64,000 nucleotides of DNA from Candidatus Poribacteria bacterium (GTDB lineage Bacteria; Poribacteria; WGA-4E; WGA-3G). Positions 54,618 through 63,464 of this stretch are shown here, piece by piece. Within the stretch, counting starts at the first letter, position 1. Every line of letters starts with the position of its first letter. The stretch covers positions 1 through 64,000 of the forward strand of contig JAJEIE010000014.1 of assembly GCA_022827625.1 (NCBI GenBank), read 5' to 3'. The notes under the pieces are model-generated. The model searched no databases. It saw only the letters and a program-made list of their open reading frames with translations, and was not told where the DNA came from. Made by a program: the position numbers and the translations under genes.

Positions 54618-55661
54618 TTAAAACACCTCAATATGCGCCGTGTCCTCCGCTATTACCTCTCCAACAACAGCGGCTTCCGGGCAATCCGCAGCGTGGAGTT
54701 CCGCCACCGCCGCATCCGCATTCTCAGCAGGTAGAGAGAATAGCAAACCGCCGGATGTCTCCGCTTCCATCAAGATATGACGCATCGCTGCGTCATCCGT
54801 CCGGAACGTAACCTTGTCCGCAAGGAACGCCATATTCGCAAGATAGGCTTGCGTATAGGTATCCTGTGCAACAAGTCCGGGGGCATCAGGAAAGTAGGGA
54901 ACAGCACGGCTATCAATCTTTAAACGGACCCCGTTGCCCGCTGCCATCTCCGAAGCGTGTCCCAACAAACCGTATCCAGTGACATCCGTACACGCACTCA
55001 CCCCATACTTCAGCATCACCTTCGACGCAGACGCGTTGAGACGGGTCATTGATTCAACGAGTTGCGGCAAGACCGCATCGCTGATTTTATCAAACTTCAG
55101 TCCTGTCGTAAGGATACCGATGCCGAGATTTTTGGTCAGAATGAGGACATCTCCGAGACGCGCCCCGTAGTTCTTGACGAATTTTTCAGGATGCACAAGA
55201 CCCGTCACCGAGAGTCCATACATCAGTTCCGGCGCATCTACGGTGTGACCGCCGACCAATGCAGCTCCCGCTTCGATCGCTTTTTCGGTACCCCCTTGAA
55301 CAATCTCACCCAGTATCGACAAATCTAAGTCTGCTTTGGGCCAGCAGGTGATGTTCAATGCCGTTTTCGGAACGCCACCCATGCTGTAGACATCGCTGAG
55401 TGAGTTCGTCGCGGCGATGGCACCGAATGTGTACGGATCGTCCACAATCGGCGTGAAGTAGTCCACGGTATTGACGAGTGCAAATTCGTCGGAGATACGA
55501 TAAATCCCGGCATCATCGGAAGTTTCAGTACCCACGAGGAGATTGGGGTCTGTGGACTTCGGAATCTTATCTAAAATGTGCGCCAGCTCCCCCGGAGCCA
55601 GTTTTGACGCTCATCCCGCACATTTCACAGTCGCTGTAAGTCGAACCTTCTGTTTTGTCAT
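54618..55661 (-). CDS. selD: Selenide, water dikinase, selenocysteine form
   Basis: A 347-residue SelD making selenophosphate from selenide and ATP, the selenium donor for Sec-tRNA. Translation from ATG 55661 crosses an in-frame UGA (55611-55613) at codon 17, giving CAG-U-ASKLAPGEL; Sec17 and Lys20 fall on the Cys17 and Lys20 of the Escherichia coli enzyme. DPNLLVGTETSDDAGIY and FTPIVDDPYTFGAIAATNSLSDVYSMGG are signature blocks. Only the part after UGA appears as a long standard frame. No strong ribosome site is seen and the leader is a repeat. Confidence 0.93.
55585..55599 (-). promoter_or_regulatory. SECIS hairpin of selD
   Basis: Eleven bases after the UGA, GGCUCC-GGG-GGAGCU forms a 6-bp stem with a G-rich loop, the arrangement expected for a bacterial SECIS. 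Confidence 0.7.
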
Positions 55662-55834
55662 CTTTTAAACTATTAAATCTGGGCACCGTTCCACTACGTT
55701 TCACGGTGATTTTTGGTGAAGATTAACCGCCTCTGGATTATAAAAACGCTTGACGGCTATCTATAAAAAAGGCTTTCTGATAAATTAAGGGTACTTCACT
55801 AACCGCTAATCGCGATTCGCGAACCGCTATCGCG
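55662..55834. repeat. Repeats between the isomerase gene and selD
   Basis: TTAAATCTGGGCACCGTTCC (55673-55692) with following TTTCACGGTGATTTTTGG matches the insert in tlyA (48947-49010). Farther right, words CTAATCGCGATTCGCG and AACCGCTATCGCG match 38522-38595 and contain the stop codon region of the sugar isomerase (GGGGAATAGCG on the minus strand). Confidence 0.7.
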
Positions 55835-56734
55835 CTATTCCCCCAAATCAGCCAAGACAGATTTCACGTACGCAACACTCCGACCATCTTGCAGGAACTG
55901 GTCGCCGTAGCGAACCCCTTCAATCGCACAATAGCCGCTGTAGTTCGCCTCTACCAACGCCGAGATCGCAAAGCGGTAGTCGATTTCACCGTCAGGGAGT
56001 GGGACTTGGACGTAAATAGCAAGTTCCTGATCCGGGAGGTGCACCCGATAGAGGCTCTTACAGTGCCAGTAGTTGACGTGTGGGGCAAGTGCAGCGATCG
56101 CATCTTCACACGACTCCTCTGGGATGTCGTAGGTCCAATAAATATTGCCTAAGTCCGGATTTAAACCGACGTTTGGCGCATCGATTAAGTCAAGCAGATG
56201 CAGTGCCGACCAACTGTTATCCGCGATGGAGTTCTGATGGATTTCAATGGAGAGCTCCACGCCGAGATCCGCAGCAACACCAGCAACTTCGCTTACAGCA
56301 CTCGCCGTCCGTTCATAATCCGAGTTCGTCGCCAGACGACTGGATCCTTGGGAAACAGATTCTCCGCGATACGTGCCTTTCCCATTCGGATCGCGCGGTG
56401 GCGTAGTAACCGTGGAATTAACAACACCCGCACCGACCTTTGAAGCGAAGTGGACCGCATTTGTCATGCTCCGTTTGTTCGCAGCAGCGACCCGCGGATG
56501 CGCCGCGCCACCGCCGCCACGTATCGCAACACACGGCACGCCTGCACCTTCCAATTCGGAGCGAAGTCCTGCAACGTCGGCATCAGATAGGTTCATCGCC
56601 GGGAGTTCAATCCCATCAAACCCGATCTCTTTAACTTTCTTCAAAAACCGTTGTCGATCCGCTGCATCGGTTGGGAAACCCGCACCGTTGTAGGGATACA
56701 ATGCACATCGTCTAAAAGCGTACGCAATCTTCAT
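55835..56734 (-). CDS. Sugar phosphate isomerase/epimerase (TIM barrel)
   Basis: A 299-residue xylose-isomerase-like TIM-barrel protein. IGFDGIELPAMNLSDADV, VELSIEIHQNSIADN (metal Glu and His), GLNPDLGN and YCAIEGVRYG are the metal-site blocks. Such enzymes isomerise or epimerise sugars or cleave hydroxypyruvate-type compounds. ATG 56734 overlaps the stop of the upstream HD gene (TGATG) and follows GGAG by eight bases; a TTG one codon earlier is less likely. Coupled translation is likely. The substrate is unknown. Confidence 0.88.
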   Translation of the reverse strand: MKIAYAFRRCALYPYNGAGFPTDAADRQRFLKKVKEIGFDGIELPAMNLSDADVAGLRSELEGAGVPCVAIRGGGGAAHPRVAAANKRSMTNAVHFASKVGAGVVNSTVTTPPRDPNGKGTYRGESVSQGSSRLATNSDYERTASAVSEVAGVAADLGVELSIEIHQNSIADNSWSALHLLDLIDAPNVGLNPDLGNIYWTYDIPEESCEDAIAALAPHVNYWHCKSLYRVHLPDQELAIYVQVPLPDGEIDYRFAISALVEANYSGYCAIEGVRYGDQFLQDGRSVAYVKSVLADLGE

Positions 56735-57300
56735 CAAGATTCTCCTTCAAATAGATAGGCTACAGCTTGTTGGAACTGTTGAAAAAGTTGGGGATTTACA
56801 GTATCTTCGGAAATCGCCTCAAGAACACTACAATAATACCACGCCTGATCTTCGACACCGCCGTGAAACCGTTCCCAGACAGCATCGCCAATCACATCAT
56901 ATTCCGATATAATCGTCCGTAGGTTATGAAGTTTATCGGCACAGGTTACCGTGCAGACTTCGGGACTCGCGCGCCTGAGTGCCTCAATGCGTTCCGTCTT
57001 GCGTGCCCGCCACCGCAACGCTTTGTTCTCCGAGCAGCCGTCAACGATGTTCGCGATGTATTCGCCGAAACGTTCCTGAATAAATCCCAACGTCAGATCG
57101 GTATCTTCCACCGTGTCGTGCAAGATACCCGCAACAATCACGGCTGCTGAGCATCCGGCTTCCATTAAGATGAGTCCGACAGCGTAAGGGTGTGTAATAT
57201 AAGGCGTGCGGGTCCCCTTCCGATACTGACCTTGATGCGCTTCAGCAGCAACTTCTATCGCTTCCTCAATCTGGTTCTTCCGAGTCCCATTTTGCGTCAT
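56734..57300 (-). CDS. HD-domain small alarmone hydrolase-like protein
   Basis: A 188-residue HD phosphohydrolase resembling the hydrolase half of RelA/SpoT and stand-alone MESH1-type enzymes. YITHPYAVGLILMEAGCSA, the HD pair in ILHDTVEDTD, ERFGEYIANIVDG and CADKLHNLR are all present. It would remove pyrophosphate from (p)ppGpp or a related nucleotide. There is no synthetase domain. It begins the long minus-strand run, with a promoter at 57366-57395. Confidence 0.85.
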   Translation of the reverse strand: MTQNGTRKNQIEEAIEVAAEAHQGQYRKGTRTPYITHPYAVGLILMEAGCSAAVIVAGILHDTVEDTDLTLGFIQERFGEYIANIVDGCSENKALRWRARKTERIEALRRASPEVCTVTCADKLHNLRTIISEYDVIGDAVWERFHGGVEDQAWYYCSVLEAISEDTVNPQLFQQFQQAVAYLFEGES

Positions 57301-57365
57301 GCTCGACGTTCTGACTCCAATTCCTGTTTGTAAACAATTATCGACTTTACTATAAATATGGTTAA

Positions 57366-57395
57366 ATGATACACTATTTCCAGTACACCCGTCAA
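57366..57395 (-). promoter_or_regulatory. Promoter of the alarmone hydrolase run
   Basis: On the minus strand TTGACG (57395-57390), 18-base spacer, TATCAT (57371-57366), about 65 bases before the start codon, in the gap shared with the divergent M81 gene. Confidence 0.5.
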
Positions 57396-57439
57396 TAGAT
57401 TTTTATAGGTTATAACTAAAAACCAAAAAGGACCCCACC

Positions 57440-58900
57440 ATGACCACAATCGCCATCGGCGGCATCATGCACGAATCGAATACCTTCAGCGACACACCTA
57501 CCGATTATGCAGCCTTCTCTCACACCTTCGCCAGCAATATAATTAAGGTATGGGGAGAAGCACATCACGAAGTAAGTGGGTTTATTCAAGGCGCCACCGA
57601 TTACAATTATACGATTTATCCGACAATGATGGCTTCCGCGACGCCCGCAGGACGCGTGACGGACGATGCTTTCGACCGACTCACCAATATGCTCATCCAG
57701 CACCTCAAATCCGTTCCGAACTGTGAAGGGGTTCTGCTCGCACTCCACGGCGCAATGGTCACCGAGAGTTATCCTGACGGCGATGGTGAAGTCCTACGGC
57801 GACTGCGAGATGCCCTTGGTCAAGACCTACCTATCGTTGTTACCCTCGACCAGCACGCCAACGTCTCTGAACAGATGGTCGCCGAATCGACAGCACTCGT
57901 CATCTACAAGACCACCCCACACATAGATCAACGGCAACGCGGGCTACAAGCCGCAGAACTCATGATGCGGATATGCAAGGACGGTGTTACCCCTACGCAA
58001 GTGCTCGCCAAACCGCCGATGCTTCTCAATATCCGGTATCACGTCACGAGCGCGGCACCGATGAACGCTATCCTGAACGCCGCAAAAGCGTTAGAACAAG
58101 AACCTAACGTCCTCGTTGCCAACGTCGCCGTCGGATACCCGTATGCCGATGTCCATGAGGCAGGACCTTCCTTCGTCGTCGTCACCGATAACAACCCGCA
58201 ACTCGCGCAGGAAGAAGCCGACCGGTTATCCGATATGTTGTGGGGAATCCGCGATCAACTCACACTCGACTTACCCGATGCCGCACAAGCCGTACAGCAA
58301 GCCATCTCTCTTGATTCCTCTCAACACCCTGTTATTCTCGTTGAAATGGGGGATAACATCGGGGGCGGTTCACCGGGAGACAGCACCTTCATTTTATCGG
58401 AATTGCTCCAGCAAGGCGCGTCAGGATTCGTCGTTGTCGTCTATGACCCAGAAGGCGTGCAAAGCTCCGTTCAGGCGGGTGTCGGTGAAGCCGTCTCGCT
58501 CCAAGTCGGTGGGAAGATGGACAATCGGCACGGCGATCCGGTCGCAATCAACGGCAAGGTGCGTCTTATCCATGACGGTCAATACATCGAGACGGAACCC
58601 CGACACGGCGGGCAACGCTACCACAATCAGGGGCTAACGACTGTTATTGAGGTCGGGAATTCGTTGGTTGTCTTGACGAGTAGACGGCAGACACCCTTCA
58701 GCTTACAACAATTGTTCAGTCTCGGCATCAACCCATCTGATATGCGGATGATCGTCGTCAAAGCCGCCGTCGCTTACCGTGCCGCCTACGAACTGATCGC
58801 AGGAAACATTATCGAGGTAGACACACCCGGATTGACCGCCGTGAATCCGTTACATTTTGAATACCATGACCTCCGAAGACCTCTGTTTCCATTGGATTGA
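57440..58900 (+). CDS. M81 family metallopeptidase (MlrC-like)
   Basis: A 486-residue M81/MlrC protein. GGIMHESNTFS near the start, LALHGAMVTESYPDGDGE, VTLDQHANVS and VEMGDNIGGGSPGDST carry the zinc ligands and family signature. MlrC acts late in microcystin breakdown, but most M81 proteins have unknown peptide or amide substrates. AAAAGGACC precedes the ATG. It is divergent from the alarmone hydrolase gene. Confidence 0.92.
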   Translation: MTTIAIGGIMHESNTFSDTPTDYAAFSHTFASNIIKVWGEAHHEVSGFIQGATDYNYTIYPTMMASATPAGRVTDDAFDRLTNMLIQHLKSVPNCEGVLLALHGAMVTESYPDGDGEVLRRLRDALGQDLPIVVTLDQHANVSEQMVAESTALVIYKTTPHIDQRQRGLQAAELMMRICKDGVTPTQVLAKPPMLLNIRYHVTSAAPMNAILNAAKALEQEPNVLVANVAVGYPYADVHEAGPSFVVVTDNNPQLAQEEADRLSDMLWGIRDQLTLDLPDAAQAVQQAISLDSSQHPVILVEMGDNIGGGSPGDSTFILSELLQQGASGFVVVVYDPEGVQSSVQAGVGEAVSLQVGGKMDNRHGDPVAINGKVRLIHDGQYIETEPRHGGQRYHNQGLTTVIEVGNSLVVLTSRRQTPFSLQQLFSLGINPSDMRMIVVKAAVAYRAAYELIAGNIIEVDTPGLTAVNPLHFEYHDLRRPLFPLD

Positions 58901-58940
58901 AACTTATTCACAGAATTCCGAAAACTATAAGGAGAAGACT

Positions 58941-59741
58941 ATGAAGTCCCAACCCCTAATCGTTCAAATAGGCGTAACCCTTATCTGTACCCTCATCACA
59001 ATTATCGCAGTGGAGGCTTATGTCCCAGATGGGTTAGTGAGTTACTACAGATTTGATGAAGACGACATCGCTGGCGATACTGTTAAAGATGTTGTAGGTG
59101 ACAAGGATGGAACAATCGTTGGTCAGCCGAAGGCTATTGAAGGGCATCTCGGCGAGGCACTCGAGTTCGGTGGACAACCCGAGTGTGTGGAGCTACCGAG
59201 CATTTTCAACATCGGGGAGAGTCCAGCCTCGTATGAGGCATGGTTTTTGAAACAACCCGACAGCCGCATCGGTTGGCAATATCTCCTGACAAATAAGACG
59301 GATTTCAACGATCATTTCTTTCGACTTGGTTTTAATCAGAATACTGGGCAACTTCGGTACTATACGGAACAAGCGAACAATGTCAGGAAAGCGTGGGTAA
59401 CCGATGCTGATTATGCCGATGGCAAATGGCACCATGTGATAGCGACCCGCGAAGCCGATGTGGCGAAGTTGTACGTCGATGGCGTTCTTGTCAAAGAGGA
59501 AGAGGCGATGGCTGGCGATATAGGGGGCGGCGGAACGAACTGGTACATCGCTCAAAACGGCAACACAGCTGAGTACTTGATAGGCGCAGTGGACGAAGTG
59601 CGCATCTATAAGAAGGCGTTGACGTTAGAAGAAGTCGAACAGAATTTTGAATCACAGGGCTTAGCAGTCCAACCAACCGGCAAGTTGAGTCTCATTTGGG
59701 GACAGATTAAAGCCTTGCAATCTTATCGTTCGCTAAGATAA
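58941..59741 (+). CDS. Exported LamG-domain protein
   Basis: A 266-residue protein with a signal peptide (about 1-26, LIVQIGVTLICTLITIIAVEA) and one LamG/concanavalin-like domain (about 27-235). Blocks GLVSYYRFDEDD, GHLGEALEFGG, YEAWFLKQ, GKWHHVIATREADVAKLYVDG and GAVDEVRIYKKALTLEEVEQNF are typical. It probably binds carbohydrate outside the cell. ATG 58941 has AAGGAG before it; the longer frame back to 58857 overlaps the M81 gene. Confidence 0.88.
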   Translation: MKSQPLIVQIGVTLICTLITIIAVEAYVPDGLVSYYRFDEDDIAGDTVKDVVGDKDGTIVGQPKAIEGHLGEALEFGGQPECVELPSIFNIGESPASYEAWFLKQPDSRIGWQYLLTNKTDFNDHFFRLGFNQNTGQLRYYTEQANNVRKAWVTDADYADGKWHHVIATREADVAKLYVDGVLVKEEEAMAGDIGGGGTNWYIAQNGNTAEYLIGAVDEVRIYKKALTLEEVEQNFESQGLAVQPTGKLSLIWGQIKALQSYRSLR

Positions 59742-59788
59742 TATATAATAATTGACACACTCCATTGGTTTGACAGAGGGACACCATT

Positions 59789-60409
59789 ATGGCATTTAGC
59801 GATTTCAAAACAATCTCCGAAGTTCAAGAGAAGTTCAGAATCACATACGCTGATGCCGATTTTATTGAGGTCCAACCATCAAACCCTTCAGTGGAATTCT
59901 TGCGCGATTTTGAATTTACCCGGGAACATATTTATGTGTTCGGATCTGAAGCCGCGCGGTGTGAGGCTGTTATCTTTCCTATCTTAAAGGAGAGTTATAA
60001 AGCTTACGCCGATAAATGTGCACTCTGGATAAAGCAATCCATCGCTTATGACGACATCTTGAATGGGACCCCAGACTATTTTGTTTCTACGAGATCTGAA
60101 TTAGGCAAAACCATTGTCGGAAGCCCGTTGATACTTTTCGTTGAGGCAAAGAAAAACGACTTTGAGCAGGGGTGGGGACAATGTCTGGCGGAATTGGTCG
60201 CCGTCCAAAAGATAAATGCCAAAAATATGAATGGCAGTGCTGCCTTCCCCGTGTACGGCATCGTCACCGATGGGACATTATGGCAATTTGGACAACTGAT
60301 TGGTGATACCTTCACCCAAAACAGAACGGACTTTGCCTTGTCTAATCTACCGACCCTATTTGGGGCAGTCGATTCCGTGTTCAAAGCCGTAACCAATCAA
60401 CGGACATAA
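59789..60409 (+). CDS. PD-(D/E)XK-like protein, paralogue of 9389
   Basis: A 206-residue unknown protein matching the gene at 9389 in layout: Glu59 (ARCEA), Asp96 (GTPDYFVS), Glu119-Ala-Lys121 (FVEAKK) and Gln131 in GWGQCLAEL, followed by a VYGIVTDGTLWQF strand. The order fits a PD-(D/E)XK nuclease fold. GAGGG before the ATG. A decayed ATPase-like gene follows, which may have been a partner. Confidence 0.62.
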   Translation: MAFSDFKTISEVQEKFRITYADADFIEVQPSNPSVEFLRDFEFTREHIYVFGSEAARCEAVIFPILKESYKAYADKCALWIKQSIAYDDILNGTPDYFVSTRSELGKTIVGSPLILFVEAKKNDFEQGWGQCLAELVAVQKINAKNMNGSAAFPVYGIVTDGTLWQFGQLIGDTFTQNRTDFALSNLPTLFGAVDSVFKAVTNQRT

Positions 60410-60412
60410 TAG

Positions 60413-60517
60413 TCGTAGCATGATGCACGTCGCATAAATCAACGGTATAAAGCCTATAAAGGCTTTACCGGGGCATGAACCGGGGGCGAGTACGCCGCAA
60501 ATCTGTTAGATTGTGCC
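60413..60517. repeat. Multi-hairpin interspersed repeat, second copy
   Basis: Aligns with the minus-strand reading of about 3711-3800. Shared flanks include GATGCAC, ATCAACGGTAT, ACCGGGG and CGAGTACGCCGCAAA; the hairpin stems differ (AAAGCC/GGCTTT and CAAATCT/AGATTG here). A CATGAACCGGGGG duplication is extra. Confidence 0.75.
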
Positions 60518-61225
60518 TTCGCATCGACTCACAATAGCCTCTTTCAAGGTGATAGTCCAAAAGAAGCTACCAAACACCTAAACTCGGCACACCAAATTCT
60601 CAAAACCATCCTCGCACATAACGCACTCAACGCAAGCCGACAAGTCGAGGACATAACGCCGAAAAACGTGAAGCGTCTCGAAGGCACCCAGAAAGCCTTA
60701 TCCGAACCACCCAAAGCGGACGGTTAGCGAACAACACCGCCACCTCAATCGGACAATATACAAACGAAGTCGGACAAGCCTTCGCACCGGATGTTATTGA
60801 ATCTATCCATAAACAGACCGCCGGACAACCCGTACTCGTCAACCGTTTTGCACAGATTCTCACGGAAGAACTGGACATCCCAAAAACAGAAACCATTACA
60901 ATGTCACACTTTTCAGAGGCACATGTACGGATACTTCGTGGACGGAATACCAACATCGAGCATTTGACGACAAACATCCGCAGGCAGCCGCGCTTTGAAA
61001 GACTCCTGATGCACATTATGGAACGTGATGAAGGTGTAGACTTCAACAAAGAAACAACTTGCGGCATATCTGAAGTTAGAAGGAACAACGAAGGGATACT
61101 ATATTGTTTTCGACCATCGCCATGACCCCGAACCACGTGTGGAAACAGAGAGAATCGACGGTGTAACAGTTCGGAGTTATGTTATTCCCGTAATGCAGGA
61201 GCGTCCTTCATTGAACGAGGCGTAA
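60518..61225 (+). pseudogene. Decayed AAA-ATPase-like gene
   Basis: At least three reading-frame pieces. The first ends at TAG about 60724-60726 (LNSAHQILKTILAHNALNAS). The second runs from about 60622 to TGA 61123-61125 (IGQYTNEVGQAFAPDVIESI, HKQTAGQPVLVNRFAQIL, RGRNTNIEHLTTNIRR, MERDEGVDFN). The third, in another frame, is 61091-61225 (GYYIVFDHRHDPEP, VTVRSYVIPVMQERPS). The middle resembles the C-terminal part of AAA-like ATPase-domain proteins. Walker motifs are missing, so the front is lost. It is a broken gene with frameshifts next to the PD-(D/E)XK-like gene. Confidence 0.7.
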
Positions 61226-61256
61226 CCATGCGGCAATTAGACCTAAGGAATCTTTA

Positions 61257-63392
61257 TTACATCTGCACATAATGCTCGCGCGGCTCCGCCAAATCAACAA
61301 GCACCCGCGAACCGACTTGCAGAAACCGACCGTTCAGCATCACAAACCGAAAGTTAGCATCAGCAGGACCCTGGCGTAAAAACAGATATTCCCCAATAAA
61401 CGTAATATCCGCCGCCGACATCTCCGCCAAACCATCGTCAGAGATAAGGAATGTATCCGTTGTGTCCCGTAACCGAAGCGTAAAACCCGTCCCCAAGACA
61501 TCCGCATCCGTGTGTACAGGGAGGTCTGTAAGCGTCGGATGGATGTTAGTATCAGGTCGCATCGGAAACAGAAGCGTGTTCAGCACCATCGGTGATTCAC
61601 TGTTCCGCCGGTAGATAACAGTATCTCCATCTAACGCTACCGTGAGATCCCTTGTCTCAGTCGCACCAATGAAAAGATTACTCCTGTCCCGTTCCTGCGT
61701 CCATGCATATCCCGCATCCGCTGAGACGTGAAGGGGTGTCCCGCGACCGAAACAGAAATCCTGCGCCAGTGCTTCCGCCGCCGCACCAAGAACAAGATCG
61801 TGCAAAATAAAGTATTCACCCTTGAGGTAGAAGATAGCCCGCTTGTGATGAATATCTGAGGCTTGCGGGTCTTCGGACTTCGGAGCTAACGCATACCATC
61901 TTTCAAGCCAATCAAATACCGAGGTCGTTATCCACTGCGTCCCATACCCATCGCCACCCAACGGCACGCTGTCAAGCACACGCACAGCACCCCTCGTCAG
62001 TTCTCGCCCGTGGGCATAGAGTGAAAGCTGTGATAGGTCAGCGGCGTTCGTTTTTTCTTGCGGATGGGTATCCACAAAGAGATATTGGGCATCCGGCTTC
62101 CAGTTGTCTCTCATCACATAACAGCCAGTCTCAGGCAGCGCGTGCGAGGTAGTATCAGGATACGGAAAATCCTCACGCCGAAAACCACTATCAACAATCG
62201 TGCCGAGTTCGAGGGCATCAAAATTCGGTGCAGGTAAATCACCCAGCGGTGGAAATGAAAAATCAGGCCGGCTTAAATGGATACACGCTTCTATCTGCTT
62301 CTTGAGCGACGCTTGTATGGCTCCAGTTTGTGAATCGGATTGAAAACGGAGGAATATGTCAAAATCAGCGATCGCTTCAACTTGGGAACGGAGTGTCCGA
62401 TCCTTGTGGAATCCATCCGAGTGGAAAAACGTCTCAACAATCCACTGATAGCGACGCAATGCTAACAGAAGCAGTGCCTCACTGTGACGGAATTCAGGAA
62501 ACAAGGGTACAGCAATACTGATGTCCGTTGCCGCTTGGATCGCAGGAGTCGGATGGATAGACAACCAAAGCAGACACTGAAGATAGGTTTTTGCAGTGGC
62601 GTATGTATCGGATCTTTCCGATAGATTCACGACTTTTCGCTCAATCTCTGAATCCAAGAACGATCGCCGAAAAGCAGTATATTCGGATTTCGCAGCGGGT
62701 ATATCCGCTGCCAATACCGCCGCTTTCACGGCTTCCATTCCCGGAAAATCCAAGTTGAGCAGATCAAAGAAGTTGCTGTCGTTCAGCGGTAATTTGTATA
62801 GGTTGTTAGGCGTGAGATTGCGGTTGAGAACGGTATTATAGGCAGTCACCGCGCTCTCCAGAATTGGGAGGTTCCTTTCATTTGCCAACAAGAACGCAAC
62901 ATCAAGAGGGCGCGTAAGGTGATCATCTGTCGGGGTAGGCGCGATCTCGGCAAGGACAGCCGAAACCCGTCCGAATCCAGCAAGCCGCCAGAGTTCAGAC
63001 TGTGGCAATGCAGCACAAACGCAGCCTGCCAATGCCAACGCGCTGCCGGCTTCGAGTCTCGGACGCGGTTCACCCTCTGGATAGGTATAGAGGTACTCGG
63101 CGTGTTCCAGCAAAACACGCGCGAGTTCTGGGTAACCCGCATCGAGAAGCGGTTCATGCGCAGCGACTGCAACCCCCTCGACGATGCGCGCCGCAACCGC
63201 CTCTGACTGCCACACTCGGTTCTGCGGTGAGAACACAACCGGTGTCGGATTCGCTGCCGCGAAGGTATAGAGCTCCTCAAAATCAGCGACCGGTTCAAGT
63301 TTATCAATGACAGGCAGCTTCCCAGATGCCAGTTCTTGTGAGAGTTGATGGATATGTTCAGTTCGGACAGTCGTCCATTCCTCAAGCGACAT
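61257..63392 (-). CDS. Heparinase II/III-like protein
   Basis: A 711-residue protein with an alpha-helical N-terminal half (to about 380) and a C-terminal beta-sheet half that matches heparinase II/III-like lyases: LPETGCYVMRDNW, QYLFVDTHPQEKTNAADLSQLSLYAHGRELTRG, then HKRAIFYLKGEYFILHDLV. These enzymes cleave uronic-acid-containing polysaccharides by beta-elimination. No signal peptide is visible, so an intracellular oligosaccharide lyase is likely. It would complement the sulfatases in breaking down sulfated glycans. Confidence 0.82.
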   Translation of the reverse strand: MSLEEWTTVRTEHIHQLSQELASGKLPVIDKLEPVADFEELYTFAAANPTPVVFSPQNRVWQSEAVAARIVEGVAVAAHEPLLDAGYPELARVLLEHAEYLYTYPEGEPRPRLEAGSALALAGCVCAALPQSELWRLAGFGRVSAVLAEIAPTPTDDHLTRPLDVAFLLANERNLPILESAVTAYNTVLNRNLTPNNLYKLPLNDSNFFDLLNLDFPGMEAVKAAVLAADIPAAKSEYTAFRRSFLDSEIERKVVNLSERSDTYATAKTYLQCLLWLSIHPTPAIQAATDISIAVPLFPEFRHSEALLLLALRRYQWIVETFFHSDGFHKDRTLRSQVEAIADFDIFLRFQSDSQTGAIQASLKKQIEACIHLSRPDFSFPPLGDLPAPNFDALELGTIVDSGFRREDFPYPDTTSHALPETGCYVMRDNWKPDAQYLFVDTHPQEKTNAADLSQLSLYAHGRELTRGAVRVLDSVPLGGDGYGTQWITTSVFDWLERWYALAPKSEDPQASDIHHKRAIFYLKGEYFILHDLVLGAAAEALAQDFCFGRGTPLHVSADAGYAWTQERDRSNLFIGATETRDLTVALDGDTVIYRRNSESPMVLNTLLFPMRPDTNIHPTLTDLPVHTDADVLGTGFTLRLRDTTDTFLISDDGLAEMSAADITFIGEYLFLRQGPADANFRFVMLNGRFLQVGSRVLVDLAEPREHYVQM

Positions 63393-63406
63393 GCTATCAC
63401 ACCTTC

Positions 63407-63441
63407 AAAAAAAGGGGACCGGTAAAACCAGTCCCCTTTTT
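63407..63441 (-). terminator. Intrinsic terminator of the STAS gene
   Basis: A 14-bp stem AAAAGGGGACCGGT/ACCAGTCCCCTTTT with one mismatch-type pair and a three-base loop, with a T run on the minus strand after it. Confidence 0.85.
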
Positions 63442-63464
63442 CGGATTTAATTGAATTTCAGATT

